Shown: piece by piece, positions 34,601-43,838 of the stretch
Position numbering within the stretch: the stretch's first letter is position 1
Layout of the letters: each line of letters begins with the position of its first letter
NCBI RefSeq assembly: GCF_905163445.1
Contig: NC_053191.1
Span: forward strand, 9,610,001-9,674,000
Direction: 5' to 3'
From: Pararge aegeria
Taxonomy: Eukaryota; Arthropoda; Insecta; Lepidoptera; Nymphalidae
Length of the DNA: 64,000 nt
Notes under the pieces: model-generated
Database searches by the model: none
Told to the model about the DNA's origin: nothing
The model's input: the letters and a program-made list of their open reading frames with translations, nothing else
Program-made: the position numbers and the translations under genes

Positions 34601-36597
34601 TATCTCTCGAGCATGCTCGAGTATGTGCGTGCATAGCTCGATAGCACTGCTTATTTTTATGTATTAAGAATAAAGAAATTATAAATAACATCTAAGTATG
34701 TTTCTGATTATTGTATTAGCCTAAAAATACCTTAAGAAAGACTATTATCCTTCTAGCCGTTATCCTACGTAAAGTCCGAGCAACATTGTTGTGAGTAAAG
34801 AAACACATTAACATGTTTTGGTTTTGGCATTTTTTATAACCCCCTGACTGGCGGAAATTCTCCATGGGTATGTTTATTTTGGTGGAATAGCCGCTTATTT
34901 CTGTTCAAAGGGGTAAGATTGTAATAGCCTTTTAATCGCAAAGTCTGTGACTCCTTTAGCATTTTGCATGATATCAATGGGGGCATTTTCGTATAAGATC
35001 TTTTTCGCCTCAGACTCATTGTAATCAGATTGTCTTCGCCTTACCTTCGCTATCGTTATTTGTGACTGAGAGAAGAAAATTATATAACATTACGAAAATA
35101 TGACTGTCTCATCATGATGAGGAGACAGCTAACTGGTTAAGCCGTCGGTTTCCTTTTCAAGGGGACCGAGTTCGATCTCCGGAATGCACCTCATAACTTA
35201 TGAGTCGAAAAAGGAAAACGTCGTAAAGAAACCTGCTTTAAAAGTTCGTTAACTTTACTTATCAGCATTTGGCCAGCGTGGAAGACTACGATTTAAACCC
35301 TTTTTATTCTGTGAAGAGGCCCATGCCCTGTAGTGAGCCGATAATGGGTTGATAGTGAAGATGCTCATCATTCATCAGTAAAATATATCTTTGCAGGGCT
35401 AAATGGCACTTAGGCATCAGGTCGCAGAGCAAGCCGAATGACATAATGCTGGAAGTTTTCCGCGCTATGAAAGTGCTCGATTACGAGTGGAAAGTTATCA
35501 ACCCATACCATGTCAGGTATTTATGAAATCCAATGTATTTAAAGTCCAAATTAAGCATTCAAACATAACCCAACAACTCACCGTAAGTCACTGTAAATAT
35601 CCGAACTGGTGGATCATAAAATATCAAAGGTCTTAAGTTAATTATGGTATGTTAGGTATTAATGATATCCAATATATGTTAAATGTGGATGTTTAGTTTT
35701 TTTAGTGTGACCAGTGTTCGCCGAAATCACGATACCAAAAATTGGTATATATCATTTACGAGACATAGGAAATTTTTATTCAAAAAATGTTCAGCGGGAT
35801 TTCAACTTACCTTTGGTACTTTATGCACGGCTTCGCAGCATAAAGTATCAAAGGTATAAAAAGCATGAGCTACATATTGACGACAATTAATTGTAATTTT
35901 GAACTTTTTGGACATGTACAAACGTAACTTAGACAGTTATATGCACATATATGAGTTATATATTAAGTTGTTCAAATACTTCGTCAGTATACCATCTAAA
36001 TAAGTGAATCTATGACTGAGAACTATCAAGCATACTCTGACTTTGCCCAGAGTGCCAAGTGTGAGATTTTACTAGGTCCTGGTAGTTCTGGGAAACAGTA
36101 TTGTCACTAGATGGCGCTCTTTCGATTCAATACAAATGTTCCTTTAATCCCAGTACTCAGATTTTACTTAGTGTTAAAACGACACAAATTTTTGTGTAAC
36201 ACACACACACACACACTACTTTTTCTCGTTTTTACTGTTTTATAACTGAGCTAAGTCAAAATACAATCTAAAGATCTCAGACTCAGATACACCGCACTTC
36301 TGGGACTTTGGGTATTCACACTAACTGTACGCTTTCAGAGTCCGCACTTTAAACAAGATGACTCAGAAACACGTCAAGATGTCACTGCAATTGTACCAAG
36401 TTGACTACAAATCGTATCTACTCGACTTTAAATCTCTCTCGGGAGAGAAGGAGGAAACTGACGATGACGCGGCCTCCCCCCTACTGGCTTCCCCCATACC
36501 GCCGCCTCCACCGCCCATCTCTTCGCAGCCGCAGGGCCACCACACCATGGAATTCTTCGAAATGTGTGCGGCATTGATTATACAGCTTGCGCGATAG
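24864..36597 (+). CDS. AMPKalpha: AMP-activated protein kinase catalytic subunit alpha (520 aa, seven coding exons)
   Basis: Exons: 24864-25118, 25691-25996, 26690-26989, 28841-29036, 30079-30205, 35397-35516, 36339-36597 (stop TAG). All phases agree. The protein is the energy-sensing Ser/Thr kinase of the AMPK heterotrimer. Residues 20-275 are the kinase domain: glycine loop GVGTFGKV (27-34), Lys49 in VAVK, HRDLKPEN with Asp143, DFG Asp161, and activation-loop Thr176 in FLRTSCGSPNYAAPE. Residues 290-340 form the UBA-like autoinhibitory segment (IAEVCDKFGVREHEVHNALL). The C-terminus has the beta-subunit-binding domain (KWHLGIRSQSKPNDIM, EWKVINPYHVR, MEFFEMCAALIIQLAR). The start fits the family: a short N-terminus before the kinase domain. 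The length is slightly below the mammalian 550-560 aa. An AATAAA lies at 36611, soon after the stop. Other isoforms or 5' non-coding exons cannot be judged. Confidence 0.95.
25225..25430 (-). repeat. SINE family A fragment
   Basis: ATCATCATTTTCATAACCAG, TAGTCTACCACGCTGAC and ACTCTTAGGCATGCATAG on the plus strand correspond to the reverse of the family A 3' half. In AMPK alpha intron 1. Confidence 0.55.
25997..26689. other. AMPK alpha intron 2
   Basis: Clean GT...AG intron (donor GAG/GTAAAA, acceptor TTTATAG) with AT-rich sequence. I see no repeat or ORF of note. Confidence 0.6.
26990..28309. other. first part of AMPK alpha intron 3
   Basis: AT-rich, no exon in correct phase. The donor is CAG/GTGGTAAT, less usual than the other donors of this gene; reading through it gives a stop at 27017-27019. 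A retained-intron form ending there would lack the autoinhibitory and C-terminal domains. Confidence 0.5.
28310..28600 (-). repeat. LINE 3'-region remnant
   Basis: The minus strand reads APSAVRRAGSLFAQKISLAV and then NAANIL, a phrase I associate with the 3' coding end of a lepidopteran LINE. The surroundings are degraded. In AMPK alpha intron 3. Confidence 0.4.
29037..29520 (+). pseudogene. decayed partial duplications of AMPK alpha exon 4
   Basis: Directly after exon 4, at least three degraded copies of its sequence follow in the same orientation. At 29105-29200 ACCTCCTCATCATAGGCAAC and CCAAGGCTGAGAATAAGGA mirror exon 4 (CCACCTCATCATAGACAAC, CCAAGGCTGAGATCAAGGA). At 29212-29300 GGAGGTTTGCGTCAAG and GACTTCTATGTTGCAAGTAA repeat the exon's start region and its 3' end with donor. 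At 29308-29375 and 29420-29500 AGCAGAGGTGAGCGACAAGA and AGCAGAGGTGTGCGACAAGA repeat GCGGAGGTATGCGACAAG. All have stops and indels, so they are pseudo-exons. The exon encodes the autoinhibitory UBA-like segment. Confidence 0.7.
29550..29955 (+). mobile_element. LINE 3' end with ORF terminus and tandem tail
   Basis: The frame RFYNMIPKVILDLPMHKFKE followed by FVKTHLLQRGYYTIDEFF is the typical C-terminus of a CR1/Jockey-like ORF2. A frameshift in a T-run breaks the usual continuation (NDKVAWK). A 3' UTR follows (TTTCTTGCCGGCTTCTTCTC, TTAGGCCTACTTGAAATAAA) and a short tandem tail (GAATTTT)n at about 29935-29955. Heavily 5'-truncated; in AMPK alpha intron 4. Confidence 0.7.
30206..31655. other. first part of AMPK alpha intron 5
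   Basis: No exon recognised. There is a GC-richer stretch at 31130-31230 with short incidental ORFs on both strands and otherwise AT-rich DNA. Confidence 0.4.
31660..34493 (-). mobile_element. 5'-truncated RTE-like LINE with long intact ORF
   Basis: The insertion lies antisense in AMPK alpha intron 5. Its 3' end (low coordinates) finishes with a (TTA)n-type microsatellite at 31663-31689, as expected for RTE-like LINEs. The open frame starts directly after a stop at 34494-34496 and lacks the first part of the endonuclease, so the copy is 5'-truncated. A target-site duplication was not identified. Confidence 0.8.
31842..34418 (-). CDS. endonuclease-reverse transcriptase of an RTE-like LINE (858 aa from first Met; frame open to 34493)
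   Basis: The single polyprotein nicks target DNA and copies the LINE RNA. Visible blocks are the C-terminal half of an AP-type endonuclease (MGDMNAKVG, NEIDFITTN, SDHRMV), then reverse transcriptase: KSPGPDGISNEI, NYRPISLTS, IDYSKAFDSI, LRQGDPLS and the active-site FADD at residues 606-609 (32592-32603). The end carries WAGHIQRC, RPGRPLKRWEDDI and RDRCKWKNMEEAF, characteristic of the RTE group. There are no internal stops or frameshifts over 2.6 kb, so the insertion is young, but the missing N-terminal endonuclease makes it unlikely to be autonomous. The clade is assigned from memory; Proto2 is an alternative. Confidence 0.85.
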   Translation of the reverse strand: MDFIGISERVAVLRVQIEGNIFSIIQVYAPTSEAKDIEIHYFYECLHNTIKKCDLKMILMGDMNAKVGQTNNNMGFIMGKYGYGIKNERGELFIEFCQQNKLTIMNTIFYKPKQLRWTWESPNGSTRNEIDFITTNVPKSIENVNVLSSLKFPSDHRMVRATLNITCQKRSRRRFNQKSVKYVDIPKLKASLASKIFKTYWNETENPQEMYDIIEKTIFDSTKVSKITSRENKRQNIINKEVEDLINERHELKNKRNKTRKEKKKLSMLYRTINKKIRENTKNYRLHILQHLLGKTGAVKKAYKKLANTKIVMSQIETATGCTVTNRNETIQIATQYYRALYSQQSHTNGTKVETYNTDPAPPFMEREVELSINKLKHDKSPGPDGISNEIIIAGKDSLIIPLTKLFNIILYTKKLPTQWTYSEISLIYKKGDPKQICNYRPISLTSCIYKVFATTLLRRITKIIDENQGVEQAGFIQGFSTIDHIHTLKNIIEKYKEYGKPLYIGFIDYSKAFDSISHNAMWNALAEQGINSEYIDIIKELYHKSTSSVRIDTVGIPFKLERGLRQGDPLSSKLFLAVLENIFRTLNWDNVGLKIYGSFLSHLRFADDIVLFSESSDGLQYMLETLNLQSMKVGLHINQEKTKIITNSTCSQIQIQSKVIEYVEEYIYLGHLISFQNSIDKEIDRRITNTWKKYWSMKEIFKGNLPIRLKTKALETCILPCLTYACQSWPLSIRTLKKIRTCQRGLERSIVGLKLKDRIRCSDIRRETKARDAIKLIMQLKWRWAGHIQRCQDSRWTKIVTNWHPMDWKRRPGRPLKRWEDDIAKVAGKTWSTLARDRCKWKNMEEAFTATGGPYVN
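34895..35065 (-). other. unassigned exon-like open frame inside AMPK alpha intron 5
   Basis: A strong 3' splice site on the minus strand (TTTTCTTCTCTCAG) precedes a 56-residue frame ending at TAA 34895-34897. It contains RRRQSDYNESEAKKILYENA and FAIKRLLQSYPFEQK. The sequence is charged and coding-like, unlike its AT-rich flanks. I do not recognise it. It could be the last exon of a nested minus-strand gene, a fragment of a transposable-element ORF, or a pseudo-exon. Confidence 0.35.
35120..35365 (+). repeat. SINE family A copy
   Basis: Head CTGGTTAAGCCGTCGG with B-box CGAGTTCGATCTCCGG, body AAGGAAAACGTCGTAAAGA and GGCCAGCGTGGAAGACTACG, then TAGTGAGCCGATAATGG and an ATGATG-like end. It ends about 30 bp before AMPK alpha exon 6. 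Confidence 0.65.
35811..35852. repeat. hairpin in AMPK alpha intron 6
   Basis: ACCTTTGGTACTTTATGC and GCATAAAGTATCAAAGGT pair at 17 of 18 positions around a short GC-rich loop. Confidence 0.7.
36199..36217. repeat. (AC)n microsatellite
   Basis: Short AC run in AMPK alpha intron 6. Confidence 0.75.
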
Positions 36598-36899
36598 CGT
36601 TCAAAAATATAATAAAATTTTCCTAATTTACGTCGTAACAGTTAGAATTGTGATATATTTTAAACGTACTTACATATTTTTCGGATCGGCTACAACGGCT
36701 ACAGGCTTAGTTGAAATAACGCTTTTTTTCTCTGCGAATCGACACTTTACATAGACAAATACTAGAGCTACGGTCATGATAGCTCGCACAATATTGCTTG
36801 GCCGTGCTGAAGTTGTTTCTCCAAGCCATGCGATAATTTACTATTGAATTACTTACAACTGTAATGCGCAGCTTGTTACTGACTTCAGTGCGGCTTACT

Positions 36900-37115
36900 T
36901 AGATTGTGCATTCTGCACAGACTGCGTGTTGTCGGCGCACTTATTGTCCCTATATTTACATATGCAGCTGAGACATGGACCATTATATAAGATGATCAAC
37001 CATATCTTCAGAGGAATCTCGAATACTTCACATTGCCAGAAGAGATAAAGACAATCTTAAGAAGATAGTGGCAAAGTGGAAGAAGGAGACCTCAAGGACG
37101 TATCCAATGCGTTGT
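36900..37115 (+). pseudogene. degraded RTE-like LINE fragment
   Basis: One frame reads LRVVGALIVPIFTYAAETWT, the phrase after the polymerase domain of RTE-like ORFs, then stops. A further frame shows SRISNTSHCQKR. Multiple stops make it dead. Confidence 0.55.
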
Positions 37116-37309
37116 TCCGATCAAATCCCCACATCTCTCGATACCAAAGTGCAAAATTATTACTTGTTTCTCTAAGTCTAGTCAAGTACTTCTCTATCAT
37201 CCGGCAATAAGTAGAACGGGTCACGGCCCTTTAGCAATGAGGACCACGATGTAGAAAGAACAGACAATTATAGCAAAAGGGTCATGTAATTTAAAATGGG
37301 CATCGCATG

Positions 37310-37390
37310 GGAAGGAGACAATTATCTCCCCGGGGAAAGGATAAGATTTTATCTTCTGCAACTTTATCAACTGTCAAAGCACTGGCGCAC
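37310..37390. repeat. dispersed hairpin repeat, copy 3
   Basis: GAGACAATTATCTCCCCGGG then AAGGATAAGATTTTATCTTC; related to 15525-15600 and 16815-16890. A further relative is at 37450-37540 (ATTATATCCC / GGGATATAAT hairpin). Confidence 0.45.
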
Positions 37391-37829
37391 AAGTGGAAAT
37401 AATATCCACATTATGTGTAATAATAAACGGGGGTAAACTTCTACTATTCCATGTTTCCGTGCTTTAGCAGAAGGACACATTAATTATATCCCTTGTCAGG
37501 GGATATAATTTTTGTCTCCGGCCTGTGCTAGCTCTGCTGTGGGGCATGTAATGAGGATTTAGTCCATGTAGCATTTATGTGCAAATGCGACGAGCTAGCT
37601 AGAAATAATTGGATCCTTGAAATTGTCCTCCAATCTAAAAGCTACAATCAAGCTGCTAGACTTGGTATTTGAAGCTATTTAACTTGATGATATAAGGATA
37701 GCGTGAGTACTAAACCCCAAGGTCGATATGCCAAGTTAGAGATAGATCAGTGTCGGAGAGAAATATAGCTTCGGCTGTTTTTGGAGCGTCGAGTCAGACT
37801 TGTGGGTCTGCACTTATCGAAGCACGAGC

Positions 37830-38010
37830 AATATTTGCGGCAGGCACCTCTAAACTTTTAGAGTTATGCGTTTTAAGCAATTAAATATCACTAGCCTTAA
37901 CGGTGAAGGAAAAAGTCGTGAACAAACCTTATTCATATCCGCACTCTGCCAGCGTTGTGGACTACGGGCTAAACCCTTCGTATTTTTCGAAGAGGTAATA
38001 GGTTGGTAAC
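37830..38010 (+). repeat. SINE family A fragment
   Basis: Contains TTTAGAGTTATGCGTTTTAA, AACGGTGAAGGAAAAAGTCG, CCAGCGTTGTGGACTACGG and GTAATAGGTTGG; the head is missing. Confidence 0.6.
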
Positions 38011-39696
38011 GATGATACAAAACAATAAGAGCGTGCAAATCAATCAAGTGCGTTGGTTAAGAAACATCAACTCAAGCATGTACTTCCTTAAAGGTTAGTT
38101 GACCCTTACCATTCTTACGTGCCCCGGAAAGCACGTTTATTTATTAGTCCCAGTCATCCATACTTACATCTGAGATTAATCTTAATTAAGATTTGCTCTA
38201 CTTTAGCTACACCTTAGCCATCAAACTGGCTCCTATATCTTACTTTCCTGTAAGAGAGAAGGCACGTGATCAGCAATGGAGGTATTGATTCCTATGTTGT
38301 GAAAATATCCTACTGTACCGTGGAAAGGTACTCCACAATATAATGAGCTGACATATTATATTTGTGTTGAATGAAAACTATGGCTGTAGCAAAGTTAATA
38401 ATTATATATATTGCTCCAATGTTTATAGAGGGGGTAGTTTACAGATATTTCTATATATAATTAACACTTAATTAAACTGTGTTCTTAAAAAATATGTGAA
38501 ATAGAGATATAAAATTAACGTAGAGATAAAATTTGTTTTTATTAATAATATAATTTAGGGTTTGGTGTTTTTTGACTAATATTATGCTTCAGGCTTTGCA
38601 GTTTGCAGTGCGTCTGTTATAGCGCGGACATATAGGCAACGCGCCACTACACTACGCGACACCACGCATGTTGAGTTAAATAAAATCGTAATATTACTTT
38701 AGCTCAGAAACTAATTCATAACTGACGTCACGTCGTGATAATGCGTTACTCTGTATTTGATTCAACACATCTGAGGTTGGGTGAATTTGCACGTTGCCAA
38801 TGTGTTTCCGGCTTTAGTTTATTTAATCAAAAATATTTATTATAGGCTAATATAATATTATTGTTATTCTACGCGAGAGTATTGTATAGTTAGTATCCAA
38901 ATAGATAATTATTGAAAATAGATAATAAGTTATGTGATGCGGAATCAATACATAAGTGCCGTTTGTGTAACCAAAGAAATAATAAAGTGCCTTTTGTGTC
39001 GTAAGAACAGGGTCCCGAGTGTGATATTGCAATTGTTTTCAGCGGTCGATCAATGGCAAAAATTACCAATCTATATATATATATAATGTAGTTAGATAAG
39101 TTGAGTAAATATTAATTTGACAATAAATACAATTTCCGTTAGTTAGCACTTGGTAGGCCTGTGTATCACGTGTGCCTATTTAATTTGTGATCGCTCGCTT
39201 ACCGTAAGTTTTTCAAGAAAACAATCATGAAATTTCGATCGGAAATATGCTGCAAACAAACTCATTTGACTATCTGTTGTATGCTTTTTTTTAATAAAAA
39301 AAATGTTTAGAACGTTTTGTCCTTGATTGAACACTTGATACACTATTGCAAAAGCAGACTCAGGCCATAGTTGTTATATAATCTGATACTTCAGTTATTG
39401 TAAATATATAGTGTTAAATACACTGCTCAAAAGTTAAATACCAGCAAGAACTTATAAAAGAATTGTTGGCTAAGTTCAAGGAATTCCTAAGACCAAAACA
39501 TTGTGATAATTCCAAGATTTTCAACGCCGTTAATTTTGCCTTATCATATAACTGACATTGTTAAATACAGCTCTCAGCACCTGATCAACCTATTAACGAA
39601 TTGGTATTTAGATCAATTTTGCTTATCGTTATCTAATTTTAAGTTCATATTCCCGGTAGTATGTTAACTAAATCACTTACGCGGTATCGTTTCAAA

Positions 39697-39882
39697 GGAT
39701 ATTTGACAATTCTGTTATACCCAAAGCTCTATACTAAATTGACATTTAAAAAAATAGTGTAATACTAGTTTAGTTTTTTGTATCAGAGCTCATAAGAACT
39801 ACGCCATCTTGCTTAGTTCGCCCAGCAACATTGCTGAGTTCCTGTGAAAGACGTGAGGTTGGTGTAAAACTGAATCGGTGCC
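39697..39882. repeat. MITE copy (GGTGCCAATT family)
   Basis: The left ATTCTGTTATACCC with CTAAATTGACA and the right GTGTAAAACTGAATCGGTGC correspond to the inverted ends of 10261-10572. Diverged. Confidence 0.45.
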
Positions 39883-40420
39883 AATATAAGATTTAAAAAT
39901 TCCTTTTAGCTTTAGCCAAAGCGCCTAAGCATCTAGTACTTCTTTAGCCATAATAATCTAACGGGGTTCTCTAAACATATTACGACATTAAAACTAGAAT
40001 ACGTCAGTTTTGTTAAAATGGATTCAGTAATTTCTCCAACTTGGCCACATGGCTGTGCACATATAAAAATATATTATTAACTAACTATGTAATTTGCTTA
40101 CCTGTATATTTTAAGTGTGCCCATTGAAGCCCAGTCTCAGGATTAATGAACGATATAATTAAGCACAGTTTTAATTCATTTTTATTTATTAAATAAACTA
40201 TTATAGATGAAACTATTGACATTAAAATTCTAGCACTGCGTTGTTGTTTCATTTTAACCCAATAAATGCAGAAGTTGTTTTACTCGAGCGAGGGTTAAAT
40301 CGTCACGTATAAGTACCGTATACTAGTGTCCCGCAAAAAACGCTTACAGATGTAAACTCTACTTAGTTACTATTAAAAGTAGATAACGCACGATCTTACT
40401 TGCCTGGCACAAAAACAATG

Positions 40421-40540
40421 GGGCCAATTCTTTTGTACACAAGTCTAAAAGTAGTGATATTCCTTTCACTACTTTCTTTGCGGAGAAACATGGCATTATT
40501 TTTAGACTTGCCAATTTAGATTAAGACTTGTACGTTACCG
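40421..40540. repeat. MITE fragment (GGTGCCAATT family)
   Basis: GGGCCAATTCTTTTGTACAC, AGTCTAAAAGTAGTG, then a mirrored AGACTTGCCAATTTAG. One end is incomplete. Confidence 0.45.
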
Positions 40541-40754
40541 CTACATACATTATATGATTTCGCTCATTCCCACTAGTACTATCACTTAGATCAAGCGCTA
40601 AACTGCGCTAACTGGTGAGACGTTTTATCAGTAGTTGCAACTACATTCATACCCCTCACATAATTTACAGCATGTATTTATGTTATCCGTGCCGCTTAGA
40701 GCATGTTATGCCGTCGGTCCAGGTTCTTATCACTTGTGATGATAGTCCTTAAAG

Positions 40755-40868
40755 CCTACTAACTCGCATTGGGGTAGCGTAGTAGGTCTGCTCTAAAACC
40801 GTAAATCCTTTGAGAGACGAGGCTTCTGTCCTATAGCGGAAAATTAATAGGCTGCGGATGATGATGCT
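40755..40868 (+). repeat. 3' fragment of a common lepidopteran repeat
   Basis: ACTCGCATTGGGGTAGCGTA, GGCTTCTGTCCTATAGCGG and TTAATAGGCTGCGGATGATG resemble a repeat tail abundant in moths and butterflies (recalled, not searched). Confidence 0.5.
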
Positions 40869-40873
40869 ACAGG

Positions 40874-41180
40874 GAAGCGGTGATAGCGCATTGGGTAGGA
40901 GCTCGACTTCACTTTCGGGGGGCCGAGTTCGAATCCCAGCCCGCAACTCTAACTCTTCTGAGTTATGTGCGTTTTAAGTAATTAAAATATCACTTGTTTC
41001 AACGGAGAAGGAAAACATCGTGAGGAAACCTGCATGCCTGAGAGTTCTTCATAATGTTCTCAAAGGTACGTGTGGTAAGTGTTCTCACCAAAACGCACTG
41101 GGCCAGCGTGGTGGACTACGGCCTTAACCCCTTCTCTCTGTGGGAGACCCGTGCTCTGTAGTGGGCCGGTAATGGTACAT
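40874..41180 (+). repeat. SINE family A, fullest copy
   Basis: Head GCGGTGATAGCGCATTGGGT with B-box CGAGTTCGAATCCCAGC, then TCTGAGTTATGTGCGTTTTA, GAAAACATCGTGAGGAAACC, TGCATGCCTGAGAGTTCT, GGGCCAGCGTGGTGGACTAC and GGGAGACCCGTGCTCTGTAG, ending in GGGCCGGTAATGG. This is a tRNA-derived SINE and the reference for the other family A fragments in this window. Confidence 0.75.
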
Positions 41181-41275
41181 AAGATCAAGTCTTGAGTGAG
41201 TGGTTTTCAATTCTCTTAACTCCAAAAATAATAGTTTATTCTTCGTCAAGTTAGTAACATAAACATTACCAAAAT

Positions 41276-41452
41276 AAAAATTGGTCATCCCCAGTTATCA
41301 CCCCTGGTTACTGGGATTATAAAAATCTAATTAACACTATCGTCCCTATGGAAGTGCGGTCGAAAGTGATAGTTTGAAAATATTCGAACAAAAATCCCAG
41401 TTTCACCCCTGGGGGCAATGTGATGATAACTGGGAATGACCGTACCCAAGGA
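41276..41452. repeat. MITE with inverted ends
   Basis: TTGGTCATCCCCAGTTATCA on the left is mirrored by TGATAACTGGGAATGACCG on the right, and ACCCCTGG blocks also pair. About 177 bp, non-coding. Confidence 0.7.
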
Positions 41453-42489
41453 ACATCGTTGTTTTACACGATAATAACTATTAAATTAAGGTAAACACAA
41501 CAACCAACAGAATACTGTAATTTATTAAAGATCTAAAATTCGTTACAATAACTAGGGAATTTCTGTTTACAGCCTAAAGGGTCAACTAAGGCTACATTCG
41601 TAATAAATATTCTTCGACTATTGATTAATTAAAAATAATGACTTCGGTGTATCGAATTCACACCGTTGCGTACTAAGAAATATTCTTACATATGGTACAC
41701 ATATTTTATACGAAAAACTCGACAAGCAAGTACTACTATTTTTTATAGCTGAATCAAATACATAAGTTGAGTGACAATACAAGCCGTATTCTGCACACAA
41801 TGCAATCTTTATTGGTTGGCGACTCTTTAAGTCTTGGATAATTGACTGAATTCAAATGGGATGGACGAAATTCCACACAGTTTGATTTAGATTGGAACAT
41901 ATCTTACTTGGTATATTTTGTAGCTTTATCATACTCTGTTAGAACATGCAGTTTTAATTTAGAATATGGGTTTAACAGAAAGTTCTTGATTATAAATGGT
42001 CAAGTTTTACACATTATTACTTTTTTCTTTGCGGGCATTTAAGTAATATAAAACATAATACTTTTTTAAATTTATTTAGAGATCGCTACTTTAAGATAAA
42101 TCCACCCTTTTATCTATTTCTTGCTTTGTTTTCTATTACTTTTTTTATATCCCTAACGTATAGTGGTGTGAAAATAAAGAGTATAAAAAAAACATGTAGC
42201 GATTGATAATTCTGGCCTCGTTGAGTATATAAAGAGTCAACTACTTCGTATACTCATTGATAGTTTCGTCGCGCAAGCAAAGCGGGGGTGGCCTGTTGTA
42301 TGCATTGCGGGCAAAGGGGACCCTCCGCAATTCTCGGCACCACACTAACTCATTGCCCTTTAAGTTGACCGCGTTTTGCTTACTATAAAGTCATTTTACG
42401 TATGACGTTTCTAATTCAGCCAATAACGAAAATTATCACATCAATCTTGAATTTCTCAATACATAAATACACAAACTTCAAAACTCCAA

Positions 42490-42668
42490 TTTTTTTAAAG
42501 GAAAGTTTTGTAAATTCAGCTGTAGATTCATAAATCTTCACTAAATTGATAAGTCTTGAAGTAGTGCTATCCTTTTAAATAACAAACTTGTTCAAAGCAC
42601 AACAGTATTTTAGATCTATCAATTAAGTTTTGGTTAGGGATTTGTTACAACAGATGTGGCACCGTTAC
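42490..42668. repeat. possible diverged MITE (GGTGCCAATT family)
   Basis: The right end ACAACAGATGTGGCACC and internal AAATTGATAAGTCTTGAAG/TCAATTAAG blocks recall 10261-10572. The left end is unclear. Confidence 0.3.
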
Positions 42669-43838
42669 CGGTAACCGTTAAACAATCTAAATTTAAGAAA
42701 TTTATAGAATGCCAAAATGGTTTACACTAGACCTTTTAGCGCCACCTGTGATTATAAATATGTTTGAAAACAATAATTTGATGTCATGTTTAATTACATT
42801 CTCACAAGTACTGCTGAATTGTAAGTACTTATTTATTTTGTTTTAATTATATTTATTTATAATGGCAAAGGTCGTCCCGTGTCCCGTTTTTCGACAGTTC
42901 ATATTGTCTAAATTGCCTGTGTTGGATTCATTAACTGTATAAAACATTAAAGCATTGTAATGTAAATTTTATGTTATGAGGCATAAAGGAAACTTTTAAA
43001 TATTTTTGTACCAGTGAAAACATTCGTTGCCCATGTGCATCACACACTTCAAATAACAATTTAAGTCATATAGCATAAAGCTCACATTTCAAGCAAAGAA
43101 ACGACACTTTCATATACCAATATTCATGAAAATGTAACTAGCGCAGGAAGTGTTAGCCTACGCGGTGGCTGATTCGTTCTTACATTATTACATTAGTACG
43201 GTAATTCTTCTATCACCTGACAGACATCTTAATACCTTACAGGTGAATAAGAAACAAAGACGAATTGGTAAGATTTTAGATATTTTAACCTTTTTGATAT
43301 AACAGTTTTAAAGCTAACGTGAAATCGTCTTATTGATTTTACTCAGTAAAAGTTCATTTCAATTTTCCCGCGTCAAATGCCCACACGTATCTATTAAAAT
43401 ATCTAATTTTCTTTGGTTTAAAAGATGGGGGATCAGTTTGAATATTGGACATTAGTGAACCACTACGGTCACGTGATATAAGATGATAAACCAATCACGA
43501 GATCTAAACAGTAAGCCCCGCCTCTTTCTTCATTCCAAAACCCAAATTATTAATCCTCACGATCCTCAGTGCCGATCGGTCAAACAAACAATCGTTCTGT
43601 CAAAATACGGGCCACTAGTAAACCATACAAAAATGTACTTAAAAGAATTGATATTAATATTAACACAAAATATGAAATCCTGATAAATATTGACAGAAGT
43701 GAACTTGTATCAGACTTCGGTAATATGTTGTTTTTTTTTAAATTAAATAACTTTTAATAAGTAAGAAATGTACCTGAGAAGAATTTTCACAATATTATTT
43801 TAAATACCCTATTGTGGGATGAGGGGAGCTGCTTTGTC

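Larger units (their letters stand above)
36598..43838. other. 7.2-kb repeat-rich interval between convergent AMPK alpha and POLDIP2
   Basis: Apart from the repeats listed separately there is AT-rich sequence with short incidental ORFs. No spliced gene was recognised on either strand. Confidence 0.5.
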
